A stretch of DNA of 64,000 bases from Cylicocyclus nassatus (lineage: Eukaryota; Nematoda; Chromadorea; Rhabditida; Strongylidae). A model generated the notes under the pieces. The model was not told the DNA's origin. It was given only the letters and a program-made list of their open reading frames with translations, and ran no database searches. Position numbers and translations under genes: made by a program. The stretch covers positions 29,887,441 to 29,951,440 of the forward strand of contig CATQJL010000316.1 in assembly GCA_958299035.1 (NCBI GenBank), in the 5' to 3' direction. Shown here piece by piece: positions 48,700 to 59,628 of the stretch (its first letter is position 1; every line of letters begins with the position of its first letter).

Positions 48700-48998
48700 T
48701 TGGGACGTTGTCAGAGTGACAACAGAAATCAAGAGCTTCAAAATGATATACAGCTTGCTAAATTTGGGTTCGAAACAGCGAAGAAAAGGGTACCAGAGCC
48801 AAATGCCCCGCGCCTCGCGTTTGGGGTAGCGAGGTAGCGCGCGGCGCACGGAGACGCAGACGAGCAGCGGAGACAGACCAGAGCCGACGGAGCATTTGGC
48901 TCTTGTCGTAGATCTCAGCGGGGTCTCAAAGAAACCCTGCAACATTATATATCATTCTGATCGTCATAACACGACGAGGAGAACTGACAACGTCCCAA
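48700..48998. mobile_element. Short GC-cored MITE with TTGGGACGTTGTCAG ends
   Basis: TGGGACGTTGTCAG at 48701-48714 is inverted as CTGACAACGTCCCA at 48984-48997. The core (48800-48900) is GC-rich and flanked by an inner inverted pair AGCCAAATGC / GCATTTGGCT. A further, direct-orientation GGGACGTTGTC lies near 48399, suggesting a related older copy. Superfamily unknown. Confidence 0.6.
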
Positions 48999-49329
48999 GC
49001 TTTGAAAAACGCTCATTAAAGAGATAGACCAGCGTTTTCGTGCGCGACTCTCTGCGCAAGATTAAACGCAGTTTCTCGTTTTTATTTAACTCCATTAGCT
49101 TTCCTAAACTTCTGAAACTCGATTTTATTCAAATGAGAGGATAATGAGAGATTTTGTCTTGAATTCTGGCGAAGATTCCACCGAAACCTTCTTTTTAAGG
49201 TAAAAAAGGCTATGAAAACGCAAATTCTCGGTTTCGCTGTGATAACTAAAGATATTATTCCCTATATTTGCTTCATTAACATTCGTTCCGATATAGTCAG
49301 GATAATAACTTACGGGGCGAAGCCCCGGG

Positions 49330-49565
49330 TAACTTCTTTTATTTCCAGGTGAAGGTTGTGTCTCCCCATAGCCTTCAAAGTGAAGGTTACCAGAGTACGT
49401 GGCTCTATGTATCGAGGGTATGGATGTTCTCAATGTCCATTTGTCGTCGGTTCTTCTCATGATGTGACGGCCCATCGACGCTTCGTTATCGCAATCCACT
49501 AAGTCAAAAGGACATTCTTCTCGTATTCGTACTGCGAAATTCGGCAAGATGTGCAGCGTGCACAT
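49330..49565 (-). mobile_element. RTE retrotransposon fragment, C-terminal domain
   Basis: The minus strand reads GRHIMRRTDDKWTLRT, the counterpart of WAGHIMTRADDRWTLRT at 57.8 kb. Preceding sequence (VRIREECPFDLVDCDNEA) corresponds to the AVRI...RLRDPAVYIAKA region. The frame decays after SIPSI. A hairpin CGGGGCGAAGCCCCGG lies next to it at about 49313. Confidence 0.7.
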
Positions 49566-50012
49566 GACTTGTTATTTTCGGAAAACAGAAGCACCAAATG
49601 TTATAATCCCCTTCCCTTTAACTTCGTTGAATTTTTTTCAACTTTCAAAAGTATGAATAATCTTTCTAAGAAATTCTGACTTTTCATCCTTATAGTTTAT
49701 ACGATTTTATAGGAAGAAAAAGACGCGCCTTAAACCTCTCATCCTAATATGTTTGCAACTCTTCCGGATCGTACATAAATCATTTATTTGCTCGATAATC
49801 CTCCGCACAATTTAAGATTTCCGTGGCAGTAAGGCAATTCAATTTTCCTGTACTGTCGCTCCTTCCATTCCATTCGTGAGATTTGGAAAATGTCAACGTA
49901 GGCTTGAGACTTCAAGATCTAAAAGGTGAAATTTAAGAGATTTCGATTTTGCTCCTACCTTCCTCTTCTTTTTCATAGCTTTTTCAACCTCGCATTATTC
50001 CCGGTTTCACAG

Positions 50013-50113
50013 GGTTTGCGCACTTTTTGCGCTCTGGAGTTGGCCCTTACTATGACACGACGGGGTATCTACCAGCCAACTTGTCTCATGCCCTCAGGAA
50101 TCACCTGGCGCAG
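50013..50113 (+). pseudogene. Candidate orphan exon with a GC-type donor
   Basis: A strong acceptor (CCGGTTTCACAG) starts an open segment encoding FAHFLRSGVGPYYDTTGYLP and then ANLSHALRNHLAQ. It ends CAG|GCAAGT, the consensus of rare GC-AG introns. Codons are protein-like, with tyrosines and glycines well spaced. I found no partner exon: a Tc1-type element begins 160 bp downstream. Likely a remnant of a disrupted gene; the family is not recognised. Confidence 0.3.
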
Positions 50114-50276
50114 GCAAGTACAGAGTGACCTTCGCTACAGGCGCCGAAAGTGGTATCAAAACAACGACCTTGCCGAAACGAGGCTAGAACGTGGGGGGCT
50201 ATGCCGCTAAAGTATCTCTACCTTTTTTGTTACTCATTTCTAGACACAATTACTAGAAAGTTGTCATTCATGTGTA

Positions 50277-51452
50277 CAGGGTGGCCAAAAAGTATGGGCG
50301 TCACATTTTTGATTGCAAAGTTTTACATGAAAAACGAGGTTTTGTACGACTGTTTTTGAGCCAATGCGTCAAAATGATGCGTGAAAAATGTTCCCGCTGA
50401 ACAACATCTGAACGGCAATAATCCGCTTACGAATCACATAGTTCTAAAGGTATGAGGCATTTTGTAGTGCATAGTCCAAGAAATAACATAGTGCCGTAAT
50501 AGCAGTAATATCGGCATTTTTCCATTATCCGGACCCACTTTTTCTAAGAAAAATATGCTTTTATCCAATGTACCATAATTTGTCCCAGCTTCGCAGGAAG
50601 GAGTGTCAACCTTTTGCCACATGTCAAAAAAATTTTACATATCTCTACATGTTCAATAGGTTTTACCAAGAGTTTGGTTACCCTACCTAGCGATGTAAGA
50701 TCAATATGATTTTTAGTCAATTTTAACCTCATTTCGACAAAGGTTTCAAAGTGAATATTGTCATAATAATAAGGACAAACTATCATCGATGAACAGATTA
50801 GACTTGCTTAGGATAGAGAAGTACGTTAGAATTCCGTCAATTGCGAGGCGAAAGCAGCAGCAAGATACTTCAAGCTATCATTTATGACTTTCCAGCTAAA
50901 TTCGCATGGCGAAAAGGCTTTCATGAGACATACATTTTGAATCACTGCTGAAAGCAAGCAGGATGTTCTAAAATAAGTTAGTGATGTTTTGCGCTTATGT
51001 AAAACAGTTCAAAACAGCTTCAAAATGATCACAGGTTCTCTTTTATCTCATCGAAAAGGATTTCGAATAAAAACATGTCAAAATGGACTAAACATGTCAA
51101 TTTATTCATGACACGTGGCAAGAAGGCAGCCTCTTAGAATCTATGAAAAATTACTTTTAGACTATGTAACGTATATGAGAGCCCTTTGAAAAGATGGGTC
51201 CGGTTAACGGAACAGTACCGTAATATCTATAATCCAAAATAAAATACGGTATTGTAAACATAATGCTACTGACCGCACCGCAGCGCCTTTTAAGTGGAAG
51301 CATACTCCAGAGAAACGCTTGCACCAGAAGATATCAGTTCGCGCGATTATATCTTAATACAGAGGGTGTTCATAAGCTACAGGCATATTGGCCGTTTTGA
51401 TAAAATAATTGAAAAAAAAGTTGCTGTAACGCAAGACTTACTGGCCACTCTG
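50277..51452. mobile_element. Tc1/mariner-type element with diverged ends, 1.18 kb
   Basis: The left end is CAGGGTGGCCAAAAAGTATG followed by GGCGT. The right end, reverse-complemented, is CAGAGTGGCCAGTAAGTCTT followed by GCGT. TA lies on both sides (50275-50276 and 51453-51454). Open frames inside (for example 50544-50786 minus) have no clear transposase motif; old and inactive. Confidence 0.6.
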
Positions 51453-51541
51453 TATACAAAATGTTTGAAAAGTTTCTGGCCTCAAGCACTTCAACTGCTG
51501 TTCCTAACTCGATTTTTCCTATATGTTGTATATGTGTTCGC

Positions 51542-51884
51542 CAGTGGCGGTCGCAGGATTTCGGACCGGGGGGGGGGGGGCGCGGAAAAAATTTTTTTCA
51601 AATGAAGGTGCGTGGCGTTAGCCACGCACTCCAAAAAAATTTTGGGGGTACTTCTCAAAGTTTTTGCGGGTCCCTAACCCCTAAAATCTGGAAAAAGGAG
51701 GCGTGGCGTGAGCCACGCCCCCGAAAAAAATTTTTTTATAAGGCTAATTTGAATTTTTAAAAAATTTTAAAAATTATTTTAATTATTTACAAAAATAAAC
51801 AAGTGTTTGCACATTTTTATAACCCATATAGGTAAGTTTCAAAAATTTCGCGACCCATTCTCGGGGGGGGGGGGACCGCCACTG
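51542..51884. mobile_element. hAT-type MITE with perfect 8-bp target duplication
   Basis: Ends CAGTGGCGGTC and GACCGCCACTG are inverted. The 8-bp sequence GTGTTCGC lies on both sides (51534-51541 and 51885-51892). An 8-bp duplication with CAGTGGCGG-type ends is characteristic of hAT elements. It is 343 bp, with subterminal G tracts and GCGTGGCGTGAGCCACGC hairpins. Its intact duplication suggests a young insertion. Confidence 0.88.
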
Positions 51885-51892
51885 GTGTTCGC

Positions 51893-52165
51893 TATTCTTG
51901 AGTGCGAATCGAATAAAAATTCTATCATTCGATAAAACATTCGAATATGTTCGCATTCTTCGAGATTCGAAGTTCTTCCATTTTCGAATAATAATCGAAA
52001 CTTAAATAACTGAGTAAACGGGGTTTCGAGTAAAATTCGAGAACTCGAATAAAATTACTGATTACTCAAATAATCGAAAAACCGGGTTTCGAATAGATTT
52101 TATTCGAATGTTTTAATCGAATTCGTATTCGAATAAACTCCGCAATGAGATTATTCGAGTTTGTT
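51893..52165. repeat. ATTCGAAT-rich repeat tract, first block
   Basis: The words ATTCGAAT, TTATTCGA and TCGAATA recur irregularly in both orientations. A similar tract lies at 53140-53370. It looks like decayed simple or palindromic repeat DNA, not coding. Confidence 0.55.
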
Positions 52166-52840
52166 GCAGAGCCAACTGCTGAATATCAAGCTCGCTTCGT
52201 CTGCTTTTCCGCAAAACTCGGTGACCATCTTTTTGCAACTGCGTTGATCTTTGAACTGTATGGAAAGTCGCGTTTCTCCGACTGCTTATGACAGTAAAAA
52301 ATAGGTGTGAATTTTAATTGATGCTTTTTTGATCAATGATAGTTCGCACTATTAGGCACCAAGTCAGCAAAAAAAACAGCTATCAATTTCAAGCTCATGT
52401 TCCGAGTTCATATACTGAAAATGTTTGACATGCCTGTTTCTCTTTCTTTGCATTGCTCATGCTTTTGATACGCAAATTTCCATACTAGTGAGCACTCTTG
52501 CTTGCAAAACTCATGCTGCACAACTGCCTCTATTCTTTACCTTCAAGATTTCTCGTAATTGGTTTATTTTGAGTAAAGAACATCGCAACTGTAGTGGAGG
52601 ATTAGATGGTTGCTGAATTTTGCAGTTATATCACCCTGTAATAAACTTTTGTGCACTAGATAGTTTCAGTTCTGTTATCACAGTGCACCCAAGATTTTCA
52701 CGGATGCTTGCGGCACTTTAACACCGGAAGCTATCAGTTCATCAAGGTAAAGGCTAAAATCGGACGAAGAAAGTCCACATTAAGAAATGGGAGCTTTGAT
52801 TATGACAGGCCCCGCACATACTTCATGCGACAGTCGTACG
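52166..52840. other. Spacer, nothing recognised
   Basis: Short frames only. No motif, repeat boundary or RNA gene was identified. Confidence 0.35.
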
Positions 52841-52859
52841 CGATTTGCCACTACAAGAT

Positions 52860-53100
52860 GCTACTAGCTACGGGGCTGAGAGTTGGTACAGGGAGGGGGG
52901 GGGCGGTAAGGGAGGGTGCTGATTATGAATAAACATTTATTTTGGCGCATTTATCGATTTTTGAAAAATCGAGAGCTTCGGCTGGGAGTTGGCACAGGGA
53001 GGTAAATGAGGGTGCTGATTAAAAATAGGATCTATTTTGTCGATTTCACCAATTTTTGGAAAGGTATAGGAGATACGAGGGTGTTGATTATGAATGGATC
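52860..53100. repeat. Relic of element D internal units
   Basis: Two diverged units resemble element D: GGCTGAGAGTTGGTACAGGG and GGCTGGGAGTTGGCACAGGG, each followed by GAGGGTGCTGATTA and a TTTATCGATTTTTG-like block. No arms or tail were found. Confidence 0.55.
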
Positions 53101-53139
53101 GACTTTGGCCGAATAAGTCAACAAGTTTTAGATCTGGTT

Positions 53140-53370
53140 GCTCTAGTTATTCGATAAATCATTCGAATATTTATTCGAAATTCGACTCCCAATGTTCGGA
53201 TATAATCAATATTCATTCATTCGATATTTTAATTTTCCGATTTTATTCGGGACTATTCATTCAAGAATTTTTAAATCTCGAATCTATTCGATATTCGTTT
53301 ATTTGAAATACTTCATTTCCGAATTTATTCGATAATCATTCATTCGATGAAAAATTTCGGATTTACCCAA
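53140..53370. repeat. ATTCGAAT-rich repeat tract, second block
   Basis: Same word composition as 51893-52165. Together with that block it brackets the element D relic. Confidence 0.5.
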
Positions 53371-53953
53371 GTATAGAGTTCCCTAACTCGGAAACCACTG
53401 AATCAACAAATGATAATATTATTGCCTCAACCCTAAAATATTTGGAAGTAAACACAATATGACCTTTTTATGCCGTACAGGTGACAGGTTGAACACTCTA
53501 TTTTTCATACGTTTAGGCAACAGCCGCCGTCGGAGGCCTAAAAGTAGTCAGTCACTTTGGTTCTTTTCAACAAACACCGTCTTCCACTTGCTTATTCGAT
53601 TCGTCCTTTGTGGAATCAGAAAGCTTGGAAGAAGAGGTTCAATTAGTTGTGTGTCACCGACGAAGCAATGTGAAGCACTGCTGGGAACTTGCTCGACTGA
53701 CTGCGAGTCCAGAATGAGCAGTGTGTATACTACGAAACTGTTTATATATATGCAAACAATCTATAGATTACAGAGAGGCAGATACGGCATTAGATCATGT
53801 AATGGATAACTTTTCATTCATGCTATTCAGAATTTTGGATGGCGAACAAGTATGAAGGACCTCCCCTCCTCTCCCCCCTCCCTTGATATTTTTCGCGCTG
53901 ATATTTATGGTTCGTAAGCTATGATTTTGCACTTTATGTCATAATCTATGCCG

Positions 53954-54178
53954 TTATGCTCTTCTTTTCAATGCCTCTCCTAATGGACTCGCTAGACTTT
54001 GCCGTTTCTTGCTAGGTAAATATTTGTAATCTACACGTGCTCCAAACGGGCGACCAGTCTCGTTGATATAGATGGCCGACCATTCCATACATTCGAGTTG
54101 GTAAACGACACCAGTCTTCGCACAATCTCCGGGTTTTTCGTATGGGCATATTACGCAGTCACGTAAGATACAATTTGT
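53954..54178 (-). pseudogene. GIY-YIG endonuclease domain of the Penelope-like element
   Basis: An uninterrupted frame of 74 codons reads CILRDCVICPYEKPGDC, then GVVYQLECMEWSAIYINETG and RPFGARV, ending at TAA. The VVYQLEC...IYINETGRP block is the GIY-YIG core as found in Penelope-like elements, preceded by a CxxxxCxxC cysteine cluster. There is no ATG, and the connection to the RT is broken by stops, so it is a preserved domain in a dead element. The DNA-nicking role is known for the family and not shown here. Confidence 0.7.
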
Positions 54179-54480
54179 TATTATGAAGCCTGTTGCGGAA
54201 CATTTGTTATGTTATCTCGCGGAATATTGACTAGTATTACATCATCGTCGAGCTGCGCTTGTATTAGGTTTTGTTTTATAGCAGTAGTAACCCTCTCAGA
54301 GATAAAGGGATGCGCAGAGGTATTTTATGTATGCTCTGCCTGCTGGACTTGCTGATATTCTTATTGTTCGCCTGGGTTGCGCCTCATAGCCGTTCGATAG
54401 TACAATTTCGGACGCCAATTTCAGCGATTCTAGCCTTTCACTTCGCTGCCGTTTTGAACATATTTCGAATGATGGCACGT

Positions 54481-54914
54481 TTAACAGCTGCTGGATGTGC
54501 TGATTGTGCGTGTAAAAAAATATTTTTGATCTTTTCTGTACCACTTAGTGCTCAATGCGCCATTCACCAGCATCAACTGCGTGTTCAAAAAGTCCAGCCA
54601 ACCGTTCCGTGTCTTTTCTCTTGTGAAGCAAATACTGCGACTGTTCGTTTGGTATTTTGAAACATTCGCCCATCTCGGTCTGCGTTGATGTAATGATAGC
54701 AGTCGTCGATGTAACGATAGTACATCAGCGGGCCTCGGGATAACACTTTTATCTTGCTCAAGCATATTGCTAGTACGGGTGCTAACCTTTGGCCCGTTGC
54801 TAGCCCTCTGATTTGCGCATAATATTCTATGCGAAGACCAGCAAGCAGAACATACATAAAATAAATCAGTGCTTGCACTTTATCCCTGAGAGGATTATTA
54901 TCGCTACAAAACAA
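54481..54914 (-). pseudogene. Penelope-type reverse transcriptase, frameshifted
   Basis: The first frame (54914-54585) reads LRIEYYAQIRGLATGQRLAP and then LMYYRYIDDCYHY, with YIDD as the catalytic metal-binding motif. After a frameshift, the second frame (to 54481) reads CFTREKTRNGWLDFLNTQ and STKWYRKD, a conserved downstream region of Penelope RTs. The upstream fingers and the N-terminus are missing. Confidence 0.75.
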
Positions 54915-55699
54915 GCCTAATACAAGCGCAGCTCGACCATGATGTTATACTAGTCAACATTCCGCAAAATAACAAGAACACTAATCCGCAACAGGTTTAT
55001 GATACACATGCATCTCGGGAGACTGCGTAGTATGCCCTTATAAAAATTTCAAAGATTGCTGGTGTCGCGTTTACTAATTCGAATATATGGAATGCTTGGC
55101 CATCTATATCACTGAGACTGGTCGTCCGTCAGGAGTACTGTAAAGGAACACTTAGCTAGCAAAAACGGCAAAGTCTAACTAGAAAAGCATACAAAAGAAG
55201 CGCATAACGGCATAAATTATGACATCAGTGCAAAATCATGGCTTACGAACCATAAATATCAGCGCGAAAAGCATTAGAAGAGTCCTTCATACTTGTTCGC
55301 GATCCAAATCTCAAAAGCAAAAATGATAAGTTATCCATTACAATTTATCTAATGCCGTATCTGCCTTATAGATTGTCTGCACGTATACAAGCAGTCTCGT
55401 AGTATAAACACTGCTCATTCTCGGCTCGCAGTCGATCGAGCAAGTTCCAGCAGTGCTCCACATTGCTTCGTTGGTGACACACAACTGAGTGAACCACTTC
55501 TTCCAAGCTTTCTAATTCTATAAAGGACGAATCGAATAAGCAAGTGGAAGACGGTGTTTGTTGGAAAGAACGTAGATCAAGGTGACTGACTACTTTTAGG
55601 CCTCCGACGACGGCGTGTTGCCTAGACGTAAGGAAAATAGAGTGTGTCATCACAAAAACCTGTACGGCATAAAAAATTCATATTGTGCCTAACAATAAA

Positions 55700-56326
55700 A
55701 AGAATGCCCAGTTTTCAAGATGAGAGACTTATATAATACTGGAAGTAAACAATTTTTTACATCCAGTATTCTATAAGCAACTTTCTAAGTTTCTTTGAAG
55801 AGGCGAAAGAGTGCGCTATCTGATTTGTTCTACTTTTTTTTCAACGCCGAAAAACACAAACAACTTTCCCTTTTTTTATAAGTAGTCCTGAGCCTACACT
55901 TTCTTTTTATAGCAAAAGTTTTTCAGTAGCTTACGAACAAAAATCTTTTTTATGTGCTCAATTACAGCAGACAATTGCGGGGCACAAGTGGGCACAAGTT
56001 TGCGTTAGAATTTTTTTTCGATTTGAAAAATTTTGGAAGTCTTACTCCAACATGTATTTGTAGTACAACTCTCCGAACTTCCTTGTATTCGTATTCAAAA
56101 AATTTGCACGCTTCTAAAGGTTCTGAAGATAAAATACAAAAATGGCGCTGGTTTTGGAAAATATTCTGAAACTGGATCTCTTGCTTTTCGAGGCACGTTA
56201 TTTCAAAACACCTTACTTGTACGAAAATAATAGCACATGTAAGAAACCTTAAAAAAGAGCTTCCAAAGATATACCAAGATGTTTCTGTGAATCATGTTTC
56301 CTTTTTCGTAAGAGCGTCTCAAGGAA
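55700..56326. other. Spacer between Penelope-like element and foldback I
   Basis: No gene recognised. Two short plus-strand frames (55954-56169 and 56033-56230) lack motifs and splice signals. Confidence 0.35.
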
Positions 56327-57451
56327 CTAGGTTTGAAGAAACATAAGTCTTGAGACACTCTCAATTCTTACGGCGATAAGCCATACAATTCACATTTTCA
56401 ATAGAAATCAATTGTCATTCGCAGCAAAGCAAGCTCTACAAAAAGATCTGCAAAAGTTCGCACCAACTTCGACTGACCATAAGTTTGCGTTCAGAATCTG
56501 AGTACTGAAAGCTCAAAAAATTGGAGAAAGTCCATATCTTTGTTCAAAAAAATCCTACGGATCTCCAACTTGCTTACGCAAATTGCACACATCAGACATT
56601 GCTGCTTGCTGTATTGCTGTCGTGTATTTTTTCCTCATCTAGAAGCGGAGAGAAAAAAATTTTCATGCTTATTTGGAAACGAAGCTACAGTCTGCCCCAA
56701 TCGAGACCAGGCCGAACTCTCGGCTGAATTTGCGCGCTCGCAGCGCTAGGGGTTTGCGCTGCATACGCGCGCTGTCGCAGAGAGCGAAGAGATTGAGGAG
56801 AGAGCAGACTAGCTAGACGCAGAAGTGGCGCGAAACCCTCGCGACGCGCACTCCCGCCAAGCCAATTTTGGCCTGGTTAGGATTGGGGCAGACTGTATGC
56901 TATTCTCACTCATGTAGCCGTATATTACAAACCTCAGGAGTATAACCGTAAAGGCCCTAGTTTTCGAGAAATATGAATTTAGCATGGAACACCCTAGTGA
57001 GGAAAACTAAATTCGATATTTCTCGAAAACTAGGGCGTGTGAACTATCTACGGTTATACTCCTAAGGGCTTGTGGTATACAATTACATGAGTGAAAACAG
57101 CATAGCTTCTTCTATATAAACATGAGAATTTTTGTTTTTTCGATTTCTAAATAAAAAATCTAGAAAAGGTACATATGAGTGTCAGATGTACTTGCATTTT
57201 TCATGAGCAAGTTAGAGATTCGTAAGATTTTTTTGAACAAAGATATGAATTTTTGCGATTTTTGAGCCTTCAGTAAAACTCAGATTGTGGATGCAAAGTT
57301 AGTGAATCAAAGTTGGTGCGAACTTTTGCATATCATCTTGTAGAGCTTGCTTTGCTCTATCGAATGATGATGGATCCCTATCGAAAATGTGAACTGTATG
57401 ACTTATCGCCGTAAGAAGTGAGAATGTCTCAGAAATTATCTTACAACCTAA
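56327..57451. mobile_element. Mariner-type foldback MITE I (host of a nested MITE)
   Basis: The right end, reverse-complemented, is TTAGGTTGTAAGATAATTTC followed by TGAGACATTCTCA; the left end is a diverged form (CTAGGTTTGAAGAAACATAA). The right flank is TA at 57452-57453. The arms are about 455 bp around a centre near 56997, where AGGAGTATAACCGTA is inverted as TACGGTTATACTCCT. The left arm is longer by the 210 bp of MITE J. Confidence 0.8.
56688..56895. mobile_element. Tc1-type MITE J nested in foldback I
   Basis: Ends CAGTCTGCCCCAATC...ACCAGGCC in inverted orientation, TA on both sides (56686-56687 and 56896-56897), 208 bp with a GC-rich core. The other arm of foldback I keeps the empty site (reverse complement GAAGCTATGCT), which confirms the exact boundaries. 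Confidence 0.9.
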
Positions 57452-57505
57452 TATATTGATGTGTTTCAATCTAATAAAATATCACAGACTCACTTACTTA
57501 GATAC

Positions 57506-58765
57506 TTAGATGATACTTAGATGGCCCGTCTTCACGTGGCGTGCGGGCCCCAGCACAAGAGGTTCCATCGGTCCCTGTCCCTCGCTCCAGACATCCACGA
57601 TCTTCTTGGTTGACGTCGGTGGCTGCGTCCACGAGTTCCAGGTGCGAAAATCGTATCCAGCTGATTTCTCAGCTGGTCCATCCGTTCCACGAACACGTCT
57701 GCCCATCTCGTCGGTGGTCTTCCTCGGGGACGTTTGGCTTCGCGAGAAATCCACTCGGATGTTCTTAGTGTCCATCTGTCGTCTGCTCTTGTCATGATGT
57801 GACCGGCCCATCGGTGTTTCGCTTTCGCAATGTATACCGCTGGGTCACGAAGACGGGACATTCTTCAAATATCCGTACTGCGAAGTCCGACTAGATGTTG
57901 CTTTCGTCGGGTCATCTTCAGAAGACTGCGCTCGAGCGCTCTGTGGGTGGTCCGTAAAGCTTTCGACGTGGCTGCTGTGTCGGCCCAAGTCTCAGCTGCG
58001 TAACAGAGCGCCGGGAGAACGGTTGAGTCAAACAGGTGGGCACGAAGCTCCGGGTCCGTCAGTTGGTCGGTGGCTTCCTTCAGAGGCCCGAAGGCGGCCC
58101 AGGCTGCTCTTCTTCTCCTGTTAAGTTCTTCCCTCAAGTCGTTCTCCATGTTCATCGAACGTTCGAGATACACGTAAGAAGACGTCTCCATAGTAGGGGT
58201 GCCTTCCAATTTCATTTCTGCATCTTCGCAAAGGGCGTTCTCTATGAACTGAGTTCTTCCGATTCATTCGCAATCCGATCTTCTTCCCTACTTCGTTCAG
58301 TTCCTTCAGCATCGTCTCTGCTTCAGTGATACTGCTCGAGAAGAAAACGATGTCGTCCGCAAAACGAAGGTTGGATAGGAATCTCCCATAAACTCGTATG
58401 ATTCTCTCATCCCAGTCCAGTGACTTCATCACCCACTGCAAGACCGCGGTGAAGAGCTTCGGCGAAATAGTGTCGCCTTGTCGGAACCCCTTCCCGATTG
58501 GAATGGTCAGGGAGCGATGGAATAGCTGCATCGATGTTGTACAGTCCTTGTAGCAGTCGGCTAGTGTCCTCACGTAGGCTGGGTCTACTCCTTGATCGAC
58601 TAGTGCTGACAGAATGGCATTCGTTTCGACGCTGTCGAAGGCTTTCTCATAGTCGACGAAGGTTAGGACGAAAGGCAGTCGGTATTCCCGGCAGACTTAT
58701 ATGACTCTGGAAGCCGTCTGGATGTGGTCCACGCAGCTGAACCCCTTGCGGAATCCAGCTTGTTC
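57506..58765 (-). pseudogene. RTE reverse transcriptase core and C-terminal domain
   Basis: Reads QAGFRKGFSC at the upstream edge, then IPIGKGFRQGDTISPKLFTA (RT motif B region) and FLSNLRFADDIVFFSS (motif C, FADD catalytic pair), then an AWAAFGPLKEATDQLTDPEL region. The C-terminal part has HRWAGHIMTRADDRWTLRT and KRPRGRPPTRWADVFVERMD. Two frameshifts (near 58200 and 57863) and a stop just after DHIQTASRVI break it. Plus-strand frames over this interval are antisense shadows. Confidence 0.85.
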
Positions 58766-59628
58766 TTAGGGTTGGGGCTTAGGGCCCGGCACGCGTTGGT
58801 TTGGAGCATTTTTGGAAACGAAGTCCCCCATGACTTCACGAAAATTCACGAAGTCCCTCTTGACGTGAAAGTCAATAGGGAAACCCTTAATCTAATCAAT
58901 CAAAATAATAAAAAAGTAAAAAAGCGCACTCTGAGGTACCTAATACAACAAAAAAAGCAAAAGAAAACATCTCGAGTTCATTAGGCTCTGTCATTGGGCA
59001 GGGTACCATTTTAATGCTCAGAATGTCGAAAACCTCCTAGGCCAACCAAATCCGTGGCCTCAATAATCTGCCGATGCATTTTTGGCCACATAGTTCAAAG
59101 GACACCGCATGTGATAGGAGCGCAATAGCTACCAACGCATAGATTTACACTCTTTTGGCTCAGAAAAAGGGGAGAGGCAATGGTTTGACTGGTTCTCTTT
59201 ACTATATGTAGATTTTTGACCGTTCTAATCGTTCAAATCAAAAAGGTTCAAAAATCATGTGAACTCTCCAATATTTATGCTCCGAACCAACCCAGTTGGT
59301 CTGGTGTTGGTCTAGAAACCAACAAATTTGGGAACGGATATTAGGACGCATAAGTTTTTGAAACTTTTTACATAACATAGTTTGAAGTAATATTGTATAC
59401 ACACAGCCCAAATTCGAAGCTATTGTTTCTGGGCTGTAAACAAACCATTTGTTTGTTTGAGCCTTGCGTTTGGAATTCGCGCGCTTGCGAAAGAACACGT
59501 TTAACTCGTAAAACCTGACATGTTCGTCGTTTTTCAATCGCCGCTTCCCCTAGACCTTATAAAAACCATATCCCTGTTGATAACTTCAAAAACGAAGTCC
59601 AGTTTGACTCCAGACCATCTGCGCCGGG
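58766..59628. mobile_element. 863-bp insertion within the RTE reverse transcriptase
   Basis: Removing this interval rejoins minus-strand codons for EAQPR and EQAGF exactly in frame, so both borders are defined by the interrupted gene. The edges share an imperfect inverted match: GGGCCCGGCACGCGTTGG at the left and CGCCGGG reading outward at the right (both start CCCGGC on one strand). The left edge (CTTAGGGTTGGGGCTT) resembles the target sequence CCTTGGTTGGGCTT at the right, a possible diverged target duplication. No coding motif inside. Confidence 0.75.

Larger units (their letters stand above)
53450..55690 (-). mobile_element. Penelope-like retroelement with inverted flanking arms
   Basis: A central reverse transcriptase (minus strand) is flanked by two long inverted arms, 53450-54360 and about 54830-55690. 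They are clearly homologous in opposite orientation; for example GGAGGCCTAAAAGTAGTCAG occurs forward near 53536 and inverted near 55590. The left arm carries the GIY-YIG endonuclease in the same sense as the RT. The right arm carries a decayed GIY-YIG copy in plus sense. Penelope-like elements combine this RT with GIY-YIG and often have adjoining partial copies, so this may be a head-to-head pair or an inverted pseudo-LTR arrangement. Confidence 0.75.

Noticed and set aside
54271..54660. 129-residue plus-strand frame
   Set aside because: Antisense to the Penelope-like RT and partly the mirrored arm; the minus strand carries the recognisable YIDD motif.
57510..57811. Plus-strand frames of 75-95 residues over the RTE 3' end
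   Set aside because: Antisense shadows of the retrotransposon C-terminal domain.
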